This document shows positions 24,829 through 32,958 of a stretch of DNA of 37,429 bases, in pieces. Below the pieces are notes generated by a model. It worked only from the letters and a program-made list of their open reading frames with translations. It did not search any database and was not told the DNA's origin. Position numbers and translations under genes: made by a program. The DNA comes from Flavobacteriales bacterium (lineage in GTDB: Bacteria > Bacteroidota > Bacteroidia > NS11-12g > UBA955), in the NCBI GenBank assembly GCA_947487055.1, contig CANKVN010000013.1, forward strand, positions 1-37,429, written 5' to 3'. Position 1 is the stretch's first letter, and each line of letters opens with the position of its first letter.

Positions 24829-24831
24829 GAA

Positions 24832-25248
24832 TTACTTTTTCAGGTAGTGAAAATAGGTATTTCCTTCCCGAATTACCAAACTATCAGCCAAGTTCATTAT
24901 GTGAAAAACCCTTACTTGTTTGCTGACGTTATATGAAAACGCCAGCGCTTTCCGGTATGGTGAACTGTCTGCAGGGACGGAGATAAGTTTAACTTTACCA
25001 TAAAGATCCTTATTCAGGGACAAGATCCTGTAATTGAAAATATGTTTCTTTAGATTAAGCAGCATGGTATCCTGGTCAGACCGTTTCAAGATATTTTTTC
25101 CATGCTTGTAAATGGCGGTATAACGCCAGGTACCATTTAGGTTGTTGGTTTTAAATGATGGTTTAGGAGCCGCAGCAATCAAAAAGAAACAGGCAAAACA
25201 GGAAAAGACAATCCCGCTCCAATTATTTTTTTCTTTTGTTAATTTCAT
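24832..25248 (-). CDS. Small lipocalin-like exported protein, unknown function
   Basis: About 138 residues from the ATG at 25248 (the frame is open to 25344). The N-terminus MKLTKEKNNWSGIVFSCFACFFLIAAAPKPS has a basic start and a hydrophobic core like a signal peptide or anchor. The next segment LNGTWRYTAIYKHGKN has the G-x-W of lipocalin-like domains at the first strand, followed by alternating strands (HIFNYRILSLNKDLYGKVKLI, ALAFSYNV, SLVIREGNTYFHYLKK). No family beyond this is recognised. The start overlaps the end of the DUF151 gene by 26 bp, and it lies 3 bp before the aminotransferase, so it is embedded in the operon. Confidence 0.6.
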   Translation of the reverse strand: MKLTKEKNNWSGIVFSCFACFFLIAAAPKPSFKTNNLNGTWRYTAIYKHGKNILKRSDQDTMLLNLKKHIFNYRILSLNKDLYGKVKLISVPADSSPYRKALAFSYNVSKQVRVFHIMNLADSLVIREGNTYFHYLKK

Positions 25249-25825
25249 CCCTGATTTTGGCTGCCCTGGTGTAGTCTTCATCACGAATGGCTTCTTCCAG
25301 CATAAGCTCCAGTTCCTGATCGGATTGGTTATCCAGCCCTGCATGTGATTTGGAGCCGGGGATCAGTTCTTCATGGGCCATTCTTCCCGGGCTTTCAATC
25401 GGCTCTGCCTCAGATTCGTCTCCATCATAGGATGCTTCATCCATGATTTTAGCGGTTACAAAAACCGGACATTTAAATTTGCTTGCTAGGGCAATGGCAT
25501 CGCTGGTGCGGCTATCCAGTTCAAACTCTTCAAAACCACGTTTGCAGCGAATTTTAGAGAAAAAGATTCCTTCCTGCAAATCTGTAATCATTACTTCTAT
25601 CGCTTCCACCTCCAGGGCTTGCATGGCTTGCACAAATAAATCGTGGGTGAGTGGCCTGCTGGGTTTCATGCCTTCCAGTTCCATGGCAATGGCCTGCGCC
25701 TCGAATGCCCCTATCAGAACAGGAAGTTTTCTGGAACCGTTTTTTTCTCCCAAAACAAGCGTGTATGCGCCATGGGAGTGAGCGGGAACAATGGAAACAA
25801 TATCTAAGGCAATTCTCTCGCTCAT
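25223..25825 (-). CDS. Bifunctional nuclease-family protein (DUF151) with UVR motif
   Basis: About 200 residues from the ATG at 25825 (MSERIALDIVSIVPAHSHGAY). Residues ~1-130 are the DUF151/bifunctional nuclease domain: YTLVLGEKNGSRKLPVLIGAFEAQAIAMELEG, then RPLTHDLF and VMITDLQEGIFFSKI, then LDSRTSDAIALA, the most conserved stretch. An acidic linker follows. The last ~40 residues are a UvrB/UvrC-type motif, LELMLEEAIRDEDYTRAAKIRDEINKRKK, a helical hairpin for protein contact. Plant and thermophile homologues show RNase and DNase activity; the role in Bacteroidota is unclear. It follows etfA by 10 bp. The longer frame to 25897 lies inside etfA and was not used. Confidence 0.87.
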   Translation of the reverse strand: MSERIALDIVSIVPAHSHGAYTLVLGEKNGSRKLPVLIGAFEAQAIAMELEGMKPSRPLTHDLFVQAMQALEVEAIEVMITDLQEGIFFSKIRCKRGFEEFELDSRTSDAIALASKFKCPVFVTAKIMDEASYDGDESEAEPIESPGRMAHEELIPGSKSHAGLDNQSDQELELMLEEAIRDEDYTRAAKIRDEINKRKK

Positions 25826-25835
25826 CTTTATGTTT

Positions 25836-26798
25836 TTATTGGGCAGTTGCCGATTTTGCAGCCTGAATGAGTTTTGGCAATACGTCAAAAGCGTCACCTA
25901 CAATGCCATAATCTGCGGCTTTGAAAAATGGTGCTTCAGGGTCTTTATTGATTACCACAATGACCTTGCTGCTGCTTACGCCAGCCAAATGCTGGATTGC
26001 TCCGCTAATGCCAATGGCAATGTATAAGTTTGGTTTAATGGTAATGCCTGTTTGTCCTACGTGCTCGCTGTGTGGCCTCCAGTGCATATCGCTCACCGGT
26101 TTAGAACAAGCGGTAGCAGCACCAATGGCATTGGCCAAATCTTCTATCATAACCCAATTTTCAGGGCCTTTCATGCCGCGTCCGGCAGAAACAACGATTT
26201 CAGCCTCTGTCAATGGAATTTTTCCAGTGATGCGGTTTGTTTCTTTAATGGTCGTTTTGGATGCTGCAATTCCGTCTGCTGCAAATGCGCTTACGGCAGC
26301 TGTTCCTGCATGTTGCTTAATCTCTACGGAGTTTGGTGTGATGGCCAATAGCTTTACGGGCGCATTCAATCCAACATAAGCAAAGGCTTTTCCACTAAAT
26401 ACACCCCTTTTAACCAAGAACTGATCTCCGATTTCCGGATAATCTACCACGTTGCTCGCCATGCCTGCTCCAAGCAAAACGGCTACGCGGCCTGCTATGC
26501 TCTTGCCACTGTAGGTGTTGGAAATGATGATTACCGAACCTGAATGTGCTTTACAAACCGACGCAAATGCAGCGGCATATGCTTCCGGGCTGAATTGAGC
26601 AAAAGCAGCATCGTGAAGGGTTACAACCTCATCTGCGCCATAGTTGCCCAAAGATTCCGGATTGCCTGCATTTCCAATACTTACAGCAACAACCTTGCTG
26701 CCAAGTTTGGTTGCTACTTCTTTTCCATAGGAAACGGCCTCTAACGAGGATTTTTTATACTGGTTGTCGCTGGTTTCTGCAAAAACTATAACTGACAT
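25836..26798 (-). CDS. etfA: Electron transfer flavoprotein subunit alpha
   Basis: A 320-residue EtfA. The N-terminal domain is Rossmann-like (VIVFAETSDNQYKKSSLEAVSYGKEVA). The C-terminal FAD domain shows VSAGRGMKGPENW, then HVGQTGITIKPNLYIAIGISGAIQHLAG, and KVIVVINKDPEAPFFKAADYGIVGD, which are the diagnostic FAD-binding motifs. With EtfB it takes electrons from acyl-CoA and other dehydrogenases and passes them to ETF:quinone oxidoreductase. It starts 8 bp after etfB. Confidence 0.96.
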   Translation of the reverse strand: MSVIVFAETSDNQYKKSSLEAVSYGKEVATKLGSKVVAVSIGNAGNPESLGNYGADEVVTLHDAAFAQFSPEAYAAAFASVCKAHSGSVIIISNTYSGKSIAGRVAVLLGAGMASNVVDYPEIGDQFLVKRGVFSGKAFAYVGLNAPVKLLAITPNSVEIKQHAGTAAVSAFAADGIAASKTTIKETNRITGKIPLTEAEIVVSAGRGMKGPENWVMIEDLANAIGAATACSKPVSDMHWRPHSEHVGQTGITIKPNLYIAIGISGAIQHLAGVSSSKVIVVINKDPEAPFFKAADYGIVGDAFDVLPKLIQAAKSATAQ

Positions 26799-26806
26799 GG
26801 TGTTGC

Positions 26807-27547
26807 TTAATTGATTACTTTGGCTTCGTTTCTTAACAAATTTATGAGTTCTTCGGGCGCATCTGCACTGATCATTCTCACTCCCTGCTTGGGCTGTGGA
26901 AGTTCAAATCGCTGATAGCTGGAATGGTTGGTCACGGAGATTGGTTCCACCACGGCCAAAGGTTTGGTCCTTGCTGCCATAATTCCGCGCATATTGGGGA
27001 TTCTGGGTTCGCACAAATCTTTTTGAGCACTGGCTACGAAAGGCAATGAAGAAGATACCGTTTCGCGGCCTCCGTCAATGTCCCTCTCTATGGTTGCTGT
27101 GTTTCCGGAAACTTCCAGTTGGGTAATCACATTGATACTTGGGATGTCCAGCATCGCACCCAGCAATCCGCAAACAGCACCGCCATTGTAGTCAATGCTT
27201 TCACGACCAGTTAGGATAAAATCAAATCCTTTATCCTTTGCATATGAAGCTACCTGTTCTGCAACAAATTGTGCATCTGTAGCTGCCGCATTGATTCGGA
27301 CAGCATCGGTAGCACCCATACTCAACGCTTTCCTGATGGCAGGTTCAGCGTCGGCAAGACCAACGTGTAAAATGGTTACAGTTCCTCCAACAGGGTCGGC
27401 TATATCCAAAGCTTTGGTTAATGCCAGTTCATCGTAAGGATTCATGATAAATTGAACCCCTGCCGTGTTGAACTCCGTATTGTTGTTGTTAAACGTAATT
27501 TTTGTGGTAGTGTCAGGCACTACGCTCATGCAAACCAGAACTTTCAT
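26807..27547 (-). CDS. etfB: Electron transfer flavoprotein subunit beta
   Basis: About 246 residues from the ATG at 27547 (MKVLVCMSVVPDTTTKITF); the longer frame to 27571 would start upstream of the -7 element. It has the EtfB opening (K-I-x-V-x-V-K-x-V-P-D-like), then IMNPYDELALTKALDI, which binds AMP. DFILTGRESIDYNGGAVCGLLGAMLDIPSI and RDIDGGRETVSSSLPFV are further EtfB signatures. It is the first gene of a compact five-gene minus-strand operon (etfB-etfA-DUF151-lipocalin-like-aminotransferase), and has a consensus -7 element just upstream. Confidence 0.96.
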   Translation of the reverse strand: MKVLVCMSVVPDTTTKITFNNNNTEFNTAGVQFIMNPYDELALTKALDIADPVGGTVTILHVGLADAEPAIRKALSMGATDAVRINAAATDAQFVAEQVASYAKDKGFDFILTGRESIDYNGGAVCGLLGAMLDIPSINVITQLEVSGNTATIERDIDGGRETVSSSLPFVASAQKDLCEPRIPNMRGIMAARTKPLAVVEPISVTNHSSYQRFELPQPKQGVRMISADAPEELINLLRNEAKVIN

Positions 27548-27568
27548 AGGTGTCCTTGAAAAGAGTTG

Positions 27569-27576
27569 CAAAAGTA
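27569..27576 (-). promoter_or_regulatory. Bacteroidota -7 element for the etf operon
   Basis: Reads TACTTTTG on the minus strand and ends 21 nt before the etfB start codon. Confidence 0.5.
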
Positions 27577-27694
27577 AGCAATTTGTTATGTATTTTTTGT
27601 TTGATATTTGGCCTCATTTTTCTTCAAAAGCAAAATTTCAAGGGGATAACATATACCATCCAACGCCCCATATTTAACCATGGTTTTGAATCAA

Positions 27695-27739
27695 GGAAAT
27701 TGGGTATTGTTGATCCAATAACCTGTTCAACCCAATTCC
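27695..27739. repeat. Intergenic inverted repeat (possible operator or RNA hairpin)
   Basis: AATTGGGT (27698-27705) is complementary to ACCCAATT (27730-27737), extended by GG/CC across one bulged A. A nested TATTG/CAATA stem (27705-27709 and 27716-27720) lies inside. There is no T-run after it. It is far from both start codons, so an operator for a regulator or a structured leader is possible. Confidence 0.4.
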
Positions 27740-27963
27740 ATTATTTTAGATTGAATGTTAATATCCTACAGCTTTATGGCTTGTTTTCTATTTTGCTGTT
27801 AATGAAGTGATTTGTTATGCTGATTTATTCATTATTAAGGATGGATGAATATTGAATGAATGCGTTAATCAGCTTGTGTGGTGAAGAAACCTTATCCAAT
27901 TTCTTTTTGCCGCCTTCCACGGTTGTGAATAACTAATGGGGTGGCATTTGCTGCTCCCAAACG

Positions 27964-27971
27964 TAGTTTTG
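27964..27971 (+). promoter_or_regulatory. Bacteroidota -7 element for the Mpl-type ligase gene
   Basis: TAGTTTTG ends 15 nt before the ATG at 27987; the nearest upstream TTTG (27947-27950) is closer than the usual -33 spacing. Confidence 0.45.
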
Positions 27972-27986
27972 GTGTGCTTATAGAGC

Positions 27987-29342
27987 ATGGAAGCAGAAAA
28001 AAAACACTATCATGTCATTGCCATAGGCGGGGCAGTGATGCACAATATGGCATTGGAGTTACAGGCCCATGGCCATGAGGTTACCGGAAGCGACGATGAG
28101 ATTTTCGATCCGGCCAAAACCCGCCTGGCTAATGCTGGGTTGTTGCCGGGCGCCTTGGGCTGGTTCCCCGAAAAAATTCATGCCGGTTTGGATGCCGTAA
28201 TTCTGGGAATGCATGCTCGTTCAGACAATCCGGAACTTATCCGGGCGCAGACCTTGGGTATTCCCATTTATTCATTTCCGGAATTTGTTTATGAGCATGC
28301 TAAACATAAGCAGCGTATTGTAATTGGAGGGAGCCACGGAAAAACAACTTCAACAGCAATATTGATGCACGTATTGAAAAACTGTGGCCTGGAATTTGAC
28401 TATCTGGTGGGTTCCCAGTTGGCTGGTTTTGACCGCATGGTTAAGCTGTCCGGTGCGCCTTTAATCGTGATTGAAGGCGATGAATATTTGACTTCTGCGC
28501 TGCACCCTGTCCCCAAATTTCATGTATACAAGCCCCATCTAGCCATGATTACAGGCGTTTCCTGGGATCACATCAATGTGTTTCCTACGTTTGATAATTA
28601 CGTGAAGCAGTTTGAAATCTTTCTGGATACCCTGGAGCCTGATGCAAAGTGGTTTTGGTATGCCGGAGACGATGTGCTTCAAGGGCTGGCGCAACAATCC
28701 AAAAGTATTGGGCAATCATATAAGGAGCCTAATTGGACACCTACAGAAAATGGGACCGACGTTGAAGTTGACGGGAAAACCTACAACTTGCATATTTTCG
28801 GAAGACATAATTTACAAAATGCTGCCGGAGTAGCCTTGCTGGCAAAGGATTTGGGGATTAATCAAGATGCATTCTGGTCTGCGATGCAATCTTTTCAGGG
28901 CACTGCAAAACGCTTGGAAAGAATCATCAATACGAAGGATTTGGTAGTGTTTCGAGATTTCGCGCATGCCCCGAGCAAAGTGAAGGCAACCGTGCAAGCG
29001 GTTAGGGAACAATTTCCCAACGATAACCTGATTGCGGTATTTGAACTTCATACCTACAGCAGCCTGCAACCCGATTTTTTGCCCGGATATGCGGGTACGC
29101 TGTCTCCTGCGGATAAAGCCCTCGTTCTGTATGATCCGCATGTGTTTGCGCTGAAAAAAATGCCTTTGCCTGCGCCTGGCGCAATTGCAACTGCGATAGG
29201 CGACTGCGAAGAATTTAAAGAAGCAGAACTGCTAAAGGAGGCCGTACAAAAAGCATGGGATCATGGAAGGAAAAATATCCTGCTGTTGATGAGCAGCGGA
29301 AACCTTGGAGGCATTACCCCAAGTGAATTTATCAAGGCCTAA
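27987..29342 (+). CDS. mpl: Mur-ligase family protein, Mpl-type (UDP-MurNAc:peptide ligase)
   Basis: A 451-residue Mur ligase. The N-terminal Rossmann domain (HVIAIGGAVMHNMALELQAHGHEVTGSDDEIFDP) binds the UDP-sugar. The ATP P-loop is GGSHGKTTSTAIL at residues ~113-125, with central-domain stretches VIEGDEYLTSAL and MITGVSWDHINVFPTFDNYVKQF. The C-terminal domain carries VFRDFAHAPSKVKATVQAVREQFP and LLMSSGNLGG. Mpl joins the recovered tripeptide L-Ala-gamma-D-Glu-meso-DAP to UDP-MurNAc in peptidoglycan recycling. MurC is the close relative; the EGDEY stretch and HAPSK signature favour Mpl. The 3' end overlaps the convergent GH3 gene by 11 bp. Confidence 0.85.
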   Translation: MEAEKKHYHVIAIGGAVMHNMALELQAHGHEVTGSDDEIFDPAKTRLANAGLLPGALGWFPEKIHAGLDAVILGMHARSDNPELIRAQTLGIPIYSFPEFVYEHAKHKQRIVIGGSHGKTTSTAILMHVLKNCGLEFDYLVGSQLAGFDRMVKLSGAPLIVIEGDEYLTSALHPVPKFHVYKPHLAMITGVSWDHINVFPTFDNYVKQFEIFLDTLEPDAKWFWYAGDDVLQGLAQQSKSIGQSYKEPNWTPTENGTDVEVDGKTYNLHIFGRHNLQNAAGVALLAKDLGINQDAFWSAMQSFQGTAKRLERIINTKDLVVFRDFAHAPSKVKATVQAVREQFPNDNLIAVFELHTYSSLQPDFLPGYAGTLSPADKALVLYDPHVFALKKMPLPAPGAIATAIGDCEEFKEAELLKEAVQKAWDHGRKNILLLMSSGNLGGITPSEFIKA

Positions 29343-32223
29343 GCGCCTTATAAACGATTTCAATTGCCTTGGTCCGGACATTTTCCTGAATCAATTTCTT
29401 GTTGGCCTCATCAGGATAAGTTCGGTTGCTTAGGAATATGAAAATAAGGTCGTTTTTGGGATCAGCCCATGCCCAGTTGCCCGTGAATCCTGAATGCCCG
29501 AATAGCAGGGGAGGGACCACCTCCGAAACATTGGCCTTTCCCTGTGTGAGCCCATTGGGCTTGTCGAAACCAAGACCGCGGTGTGTGCCTTTTTGGGCTG
29601 TTACAAACAAGGCAACTGTCTCCTGCTTGAAATATTGTTTTCCATCCAATGTTCCGCCATTGTTGAGCATTTGCATGATTTTTCCAAGTTCATGCGCGTT
29701 GGAAAATAATCCGGCATGGCCGGCCACACCGCCCAGCATGGCCGCTGCAGGATCATGAACAAATCCTTGAATTTTTTGATGCCTGAAATAGCCGTCGTAT
29801 GCACTTGGTGCTATTTCGTTGTTGTAGAATTTACGGCTTGGGTTGAACAGGGTTCGCTTAAGACGCATCGGCTCATAAAAATATGTTTGGGCATATTGGT
29901 CTACCCGCATTCCGGACAGGCGTTCTACAATTTTACCCAGCAAAATAAATCCAAGATCGCTGTATACAAATTCGCCTTTTTTCTTCAGCTCGGATTGCAT
30001 TATCTGTTGCCAGATAGTATCACGGTAACTGCCGCGCATCCATAAATCAGCAGCAACCTGAACCTGGTGGGTTGTGTCCTGTTTTGGGGCAAATAAGCCC
30101 TGCACGTTCACGGCATTTTTATAAAAAGGGATGAATGGCTGAAGGCCACTGCTGTGGGTCAATAGCTGCCGGATGGTTAATTTGGCTTTATTGGTTTTAT
30201 TCAATTCAGGCAAATAGGTGTGCAAATGCGCATCCAACTTTATTTGTTTGGTTTCGTAAAGCTTCATCACACAAAGTGTGGTTGCCGCAGCCTTGGTGAT
30301 GGAAGCAATATCGTAAAGGTCTGTCAGTTGCACCGTTTTTGAGGAATCATATTCGAAACGACCGTATGCCCGCAAATAGGCTATTTGGCCATCTTTCATC
30401 ACCATCAGTTGCCCACCGGGCATTGCTTTTTGTGAAACATAATGGGATAGCAAACTATCGAGGGATGGACTGAAGTTTTGGCTAAATCCTAATTTTAGTG
30501 GGGAAACAGCTTTGTAATTCGGAATGTTTGCTGCTGTTTGAATGCCAAATCCTGCAGCCATGCCGTTGTTTATTCCAACGGGCAAATGTCCACTAGCCGG
30601 TGTTCGTCCGAAAATCATGTTGGCTGCTCGCTCCTGGTAATCCTTACCATCTTCGTAGGCCACAATACTGCAAGGCACAAAATCAATTTTAGCAAGCAAA
30701 TAGGGGCTGCCAAACACAACAATCATCGTTTGGTTGGAAAGCGACGCTGTTTTAATGAGTTGCAAAACCGGCTCCGGGAGTTCATTGCGGTTTTTACCCC
30801 ACAGCGGTTGGTCATGGATGCTGATGATAATCCGCTCGTGCCTGCACATTGCAGAATCCAGAATGCGGTTGAGGAAGGTGTTAGAACTATCCCTGTGCAA
30901 GTAATACGGGGTTATTCGGTGGTGCTTGGATAGGGCCGCTTCAAATGGATATGTGCTGTTCTTGCCAATGGCCAGCCAGGCTGTTTTTACCTTGGTGTTT
31001 GGGGTGAGTGGCAGCCATGAATATTTGTCCTGGCTAACCGTAATCGCTTCTTCCGCAGAGGTAAGCGTATTGTTCAAATCCTGCATCAAATTTGCCGTCA
31101 CAATCGGCTGGTACCGTGCAAGTCCGGAAAGGGCTTTAAAATAGAGGATTTTGTGCACACGCATACTCAGTTCAGCGCTGTCTATTTCGCCTGATTTAAC
31201 CATGGCTTCAATCAAATCGATGGCCTTGGGAACATTTTCTGGAAAAAGCAAAATATCATTTCCCGCCAATGCCGCTTTGGCTTCAGCATAACCCGGTCCA
31301 TAAATCGCCGAAACGCCTTTCATGTTTAGTGCGTCGGTAATGATAAGGCCCTGATAGTTAAGTGTTCGCTTCAGCAAATCTGTTACAATGGGTTTGGAAA
31401 GGCTGGCCGGAGTATTGCGGGCTGTGTCCAGTGCGGGAACTGCCAGATGTCCTATCATAATACTACCAACCCCGGCAGTAATGAGTTGTTTGAACGGCTT
31501 AAGTTCAATTTCGTTTAGCCTGGGTAAATCTGCAGAAATGGTTGGTAATGAGGTGTGGCTATCGCTTTCACTATCGCCATGTCCTGGAAAATGCTTGGCA
31601 CAGGCTATGATTCCAGATTCCTGCATGCCATTGCTCATCAGGGTTGCATACCTGCTTACCAATTCCGGTGATTCTCCAAAACTTCTGAATCCTATGATAG
31701 GATTGGATGCATTGGTGTTGATGTCGGCTACTGGTGAAAAATTGATGTGAATGCCCATGCGCTTGCATTGCAAACCCATTCGCCTGCCGGTTTCGTGCAC
31801 CAGTTGTTCATCACCGGTTGCCCCTAGCGTCATCTGAAACGGAAATTTATCCAGCATTTTGTGCCGCATGGCCAGACCCCATTCACCATCGATGGAAACC
31901 AACAGCGGAATGTCTGAAATTTGCTGGTAATAATTGGTTTGATAAGCCTGCTTGAGGGGATGGCCCTGGAAAAAACACAATCCCCCAATTCCGTATTGAA
32001 GAATCAGTTTTTCTACATCATTAACATGGTCCGCGCCCTTGTTGCTCCAGGCCGCCACCATCATCATTTGGCCAATTTGTTGCCGCAGCGAAAGCTTTTT
32101 AACGATACTGTCTGCCCATCGCTTTTCGCTTGGATGGTTTGCCATAGGGAAATACTGCGCAGCAGTTCGCTGTTGGTATATTAAAACCATTGCAACAATA
32201 CAGATTCGTTTGGCAACCGACAT
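29332..32223 (-). CDS. Fusion of GH3 beta-N-acetylglucosaminidase and serine beta-lactamase-like hydrolase
   Basis: About 963 residues from the ATG at 32223, which gives signal peptide MSVAKRICIVAMVLIYQQRTAAQ. The first part is a GH3/NagZ-like domain: VSIDGEWGLAMRH, NFSPVADINTNASNPIIGFRSFG, the catalytic-loop stretch KHFPGHGDSESDSHTSLP (~210) and nucleophile region LIITDALNMKGV (Asp near 295). A GH3 C-terminal-like region follows. The last ~370 residues are a beta-lactamase/PBP4-type serine hydrolase: catalytic S-x-x-K in YDIASITKAAATT (~640), Y-x-N-like YSDLGF and HSGFTG. Such fusions occur across Bacteroidota and probably trim peptidoglycan fragments in the periplasm. The convergent neighbour is a muropeptide-recycling ligase. 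The GH3 His/Asp set and serine set look intact, so both halves may be active. Confidence 0.88.
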   Translation of the reverse strand: MSVAKRICIVAMVLIYQQRTAAQYFPMANHPSEKRWADSIVKKLSLRQQIGQMMMVAAWSNKGADHVNDVEKLILQYGIGGLCFFQGHPLKQAYQTNYYQQISDIPLLVSIDGEWGLAMRHKMLDKFPFQMTLGATGDEQLVHETGRRMGLQCKRMGIHINFSPVADINTNASNPIIGFRSFGESPELVSRYATLMSNGMQESGIIACAKHFPGHGDSESDSHTSLPTISADLPRLNEIELKPFKQLITAGVGSIMIGHLAVPALDTARNTPASLSKPIVTDLLKRTLNYQGLIITDALNMKGVSAIYGPGYAEAKAALAGNDILLFPENVPKAIDLIEAMVKSGEIDSAELSMRVHKILYFKALSGLARYQPIVTANLMQDLNNTLTSAEEAITVSQDKYSWLPLTPNTKVKTAWLAIGKNSTYPFEAALSKHHRITPYYLHRDSSNTFLNRILDSAMCRHERIIISIHDQPLWGKNRNELPEPVLQLIKTASLSNQTMIVVFGSPYLLAKIDFVPCSIVAYEDGKDYQERAANMIFGRTPASGHLPVGINNGMAAGFGIQTAANIPNYKAVSPLKLGFSQNFSPSLDSLLSHYVSQKAMPGGQLMVMKDGQIAYLRAYGRFEYDSSKTVQLTDLYDIASITKAAATTLCVMKLYETKQIKLDAHLHTYLPELNKTNKAKLTIRQLLTHSSGLQPFIPFYKNAVNVQGLFAPKQDTTHQVQVAADLWMRGSYRDTIWQQIMQSELKKKGEFVYSDLGFILLGKIVERLSGMRVDQYAQTYFYEPMRLKRTLFNPSRKFYNNEIAPSAYDGYFRHQKIQGFVHDPAAAMLGGVAGHAGLFSNAHELGKIMQMLNNGGTLDGKQYFKQETVALFVTAQKGTHRGLGFDKPNGLTQGKANVSEVVPPLLFGHSGFTGNWAWADPKNDLIFIFLSNRTYPDEANKKLIQENVRTKAIEIVYKALRP

Positions 32224-32233
32224 AGTTCTTTGG

Positions 32234-32241
32234 CAAAGGTA
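32234..32241 (-). promoter_or_regulatory. Bacteroidota -7 element for the GH3-hydrolase fusion
   Basis: Reads TACCTTTG on the minus strand and ends 10 nt before the chosen ATG at 32223. It also supports that start over the upstream ATG at 32250. Confidence 0.5.
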
Positions 32242-32341
32242 AATCACCACCTTGCGTAATACAATTTTATTGGGGCCTTATTATGACCATTGTAATATCT
32301 TTCTTTGCTATGAAATGTGGTTTTTTTGTTGTATTTTTAAA

Positions 32342-32349
32342 TACTTTTG
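32342..32349 (+). promoter_or_regulatory. Bacteroidota -7 element for the sigma-factor operon
   Basis: TACTTTTG ends 78 nt before the sigma-factor ATG, a longer leader than for other genes here. It lies in a T-rich stretch, and no clear autoregulatory -35/-10 pair of ECF type was identified. Confidence 0.4.
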
Positions 32350-32427
32350 AAGTTTCGGGCAACGAATGAAAAGCTGGATTTGTCAAACAAGTCTGAAAGG
32401 TAATGCGCTCAATGCCCTTTTTGTGTT

Positions 32428-32958
32428 ATGACGGAACAACAGTTGGTCGATGGATGTATACGGGAAGTCCGGGAATGCCAGGAGAGGCTGTGGACCCTCT
32501 ATGCATCAAAGTTGTTGTCGGTGAGCATCCGCTATTGTCAAAACAGGGAAGATGCCGAGGATGTAGTCATGGAGTCGTTTGTTAAAATATTCGATCATAT
32601 CAGCAGCTTTCGCAACCAAAGCAGTTTGGAAACATGGATGCGGAGGATTGTGGTGAATACAAGCATCAATAAAATACGGTCCCGCAAATACACAGAATCG
32701 ATAGATAACGAGGCCATTCAAATTGGATACGTAGACAAAGGATTCGATTCCATGGATGCCAAAGAATTGATGAAAATGCTTGAATCACTGCCCGTGGGAT
32801 ACAGAACGGTATTTAACCTTTTTGCAGTTGAAGGATATTCACACAAAGAGATTGCGGAGGTTATGGGGATTGATGAAGGTACAAGCAGAAGCCAATTGGC
32901 CAAGGCCAGAAAAGCGTTGCAAGAAATGATAGAAAAGAAAGGAGTTATACAATTATGA
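32428..32958 (+). CDS. ECF-like RNA polymerase sigma-70 factor
   Basis: A 176-residue sigma factor. Region 2 is LWTLYASKLLSVSIRYCQNREDAEDVVMESFVKIFDHISSFRNQSSLETWMRRIVVNTSINKIR (residues ~25-90), with the D-A-E-D-V-V-x-E-x-F core. Region 4 is LPVGYRTVFNLFAVEGYSHKEIAEVMGIDEGTSRSQLAKARKALQEM, with the helix-turn-helix around SHKEIAEVMGIDEGTSRSQLAKAR. It lacks regions 1 and 3, as ECF factors do. The next gene overlaps it by ATGA (4 bp) and encodes a membrane-anchored protein, likely its regulator. The stimulus is unknown; envelope state is the obvious guess. Confidence 0.93.
   Translation: MTEQQLVDGCIREVRECQERLWTLYASKLLSVSIRYCQNREDAEDVVMESFVKIFDHISSFRNQSSLETWMRRIVVNTSINKIRSRKYTESIDNEAIQIGYVDKGFDSMDAKELMKMLESLPVGYRTVFNLFAVEGYSHKEIAEVMGIDEGTSRSQLAKARKALQEMIEKKGVIQL

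Larger units (their letters stand above)
27548..27986. other. Divergent intergenic region between etfB and the Mpl-type ligase gene
   Basis: 439 bp with no convincing gene; it is AT-rich compared with its flanks. It holds the etfB -7 element at the left, the ligase -7 element at the right, and an inverted repeat in the middle. A short open frame at 27550-27810 has no coding character. Confidence 0.6.

Noticed and set aside
25826-25897. N-terminal extension of the DUF151 protein (24 residues)
   Set aside because: It overlaps the end of etfA and has no family similarity; the conserved domain begins at MSERIALDIVSI.
27550-27810. Short plus-strand open frame in the etfB-mpl gap
   Set aside because: Starts over the etf promoter, AT-rich, no domain, no sensible start context.
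27824-27870. Repeated ATTCAT/ATGAAT words before mpl as a regulator-binding array
   Set aside because: The words are short, irregularly spaced and expected in AT-rich DNA; no consistent period or symmetry.
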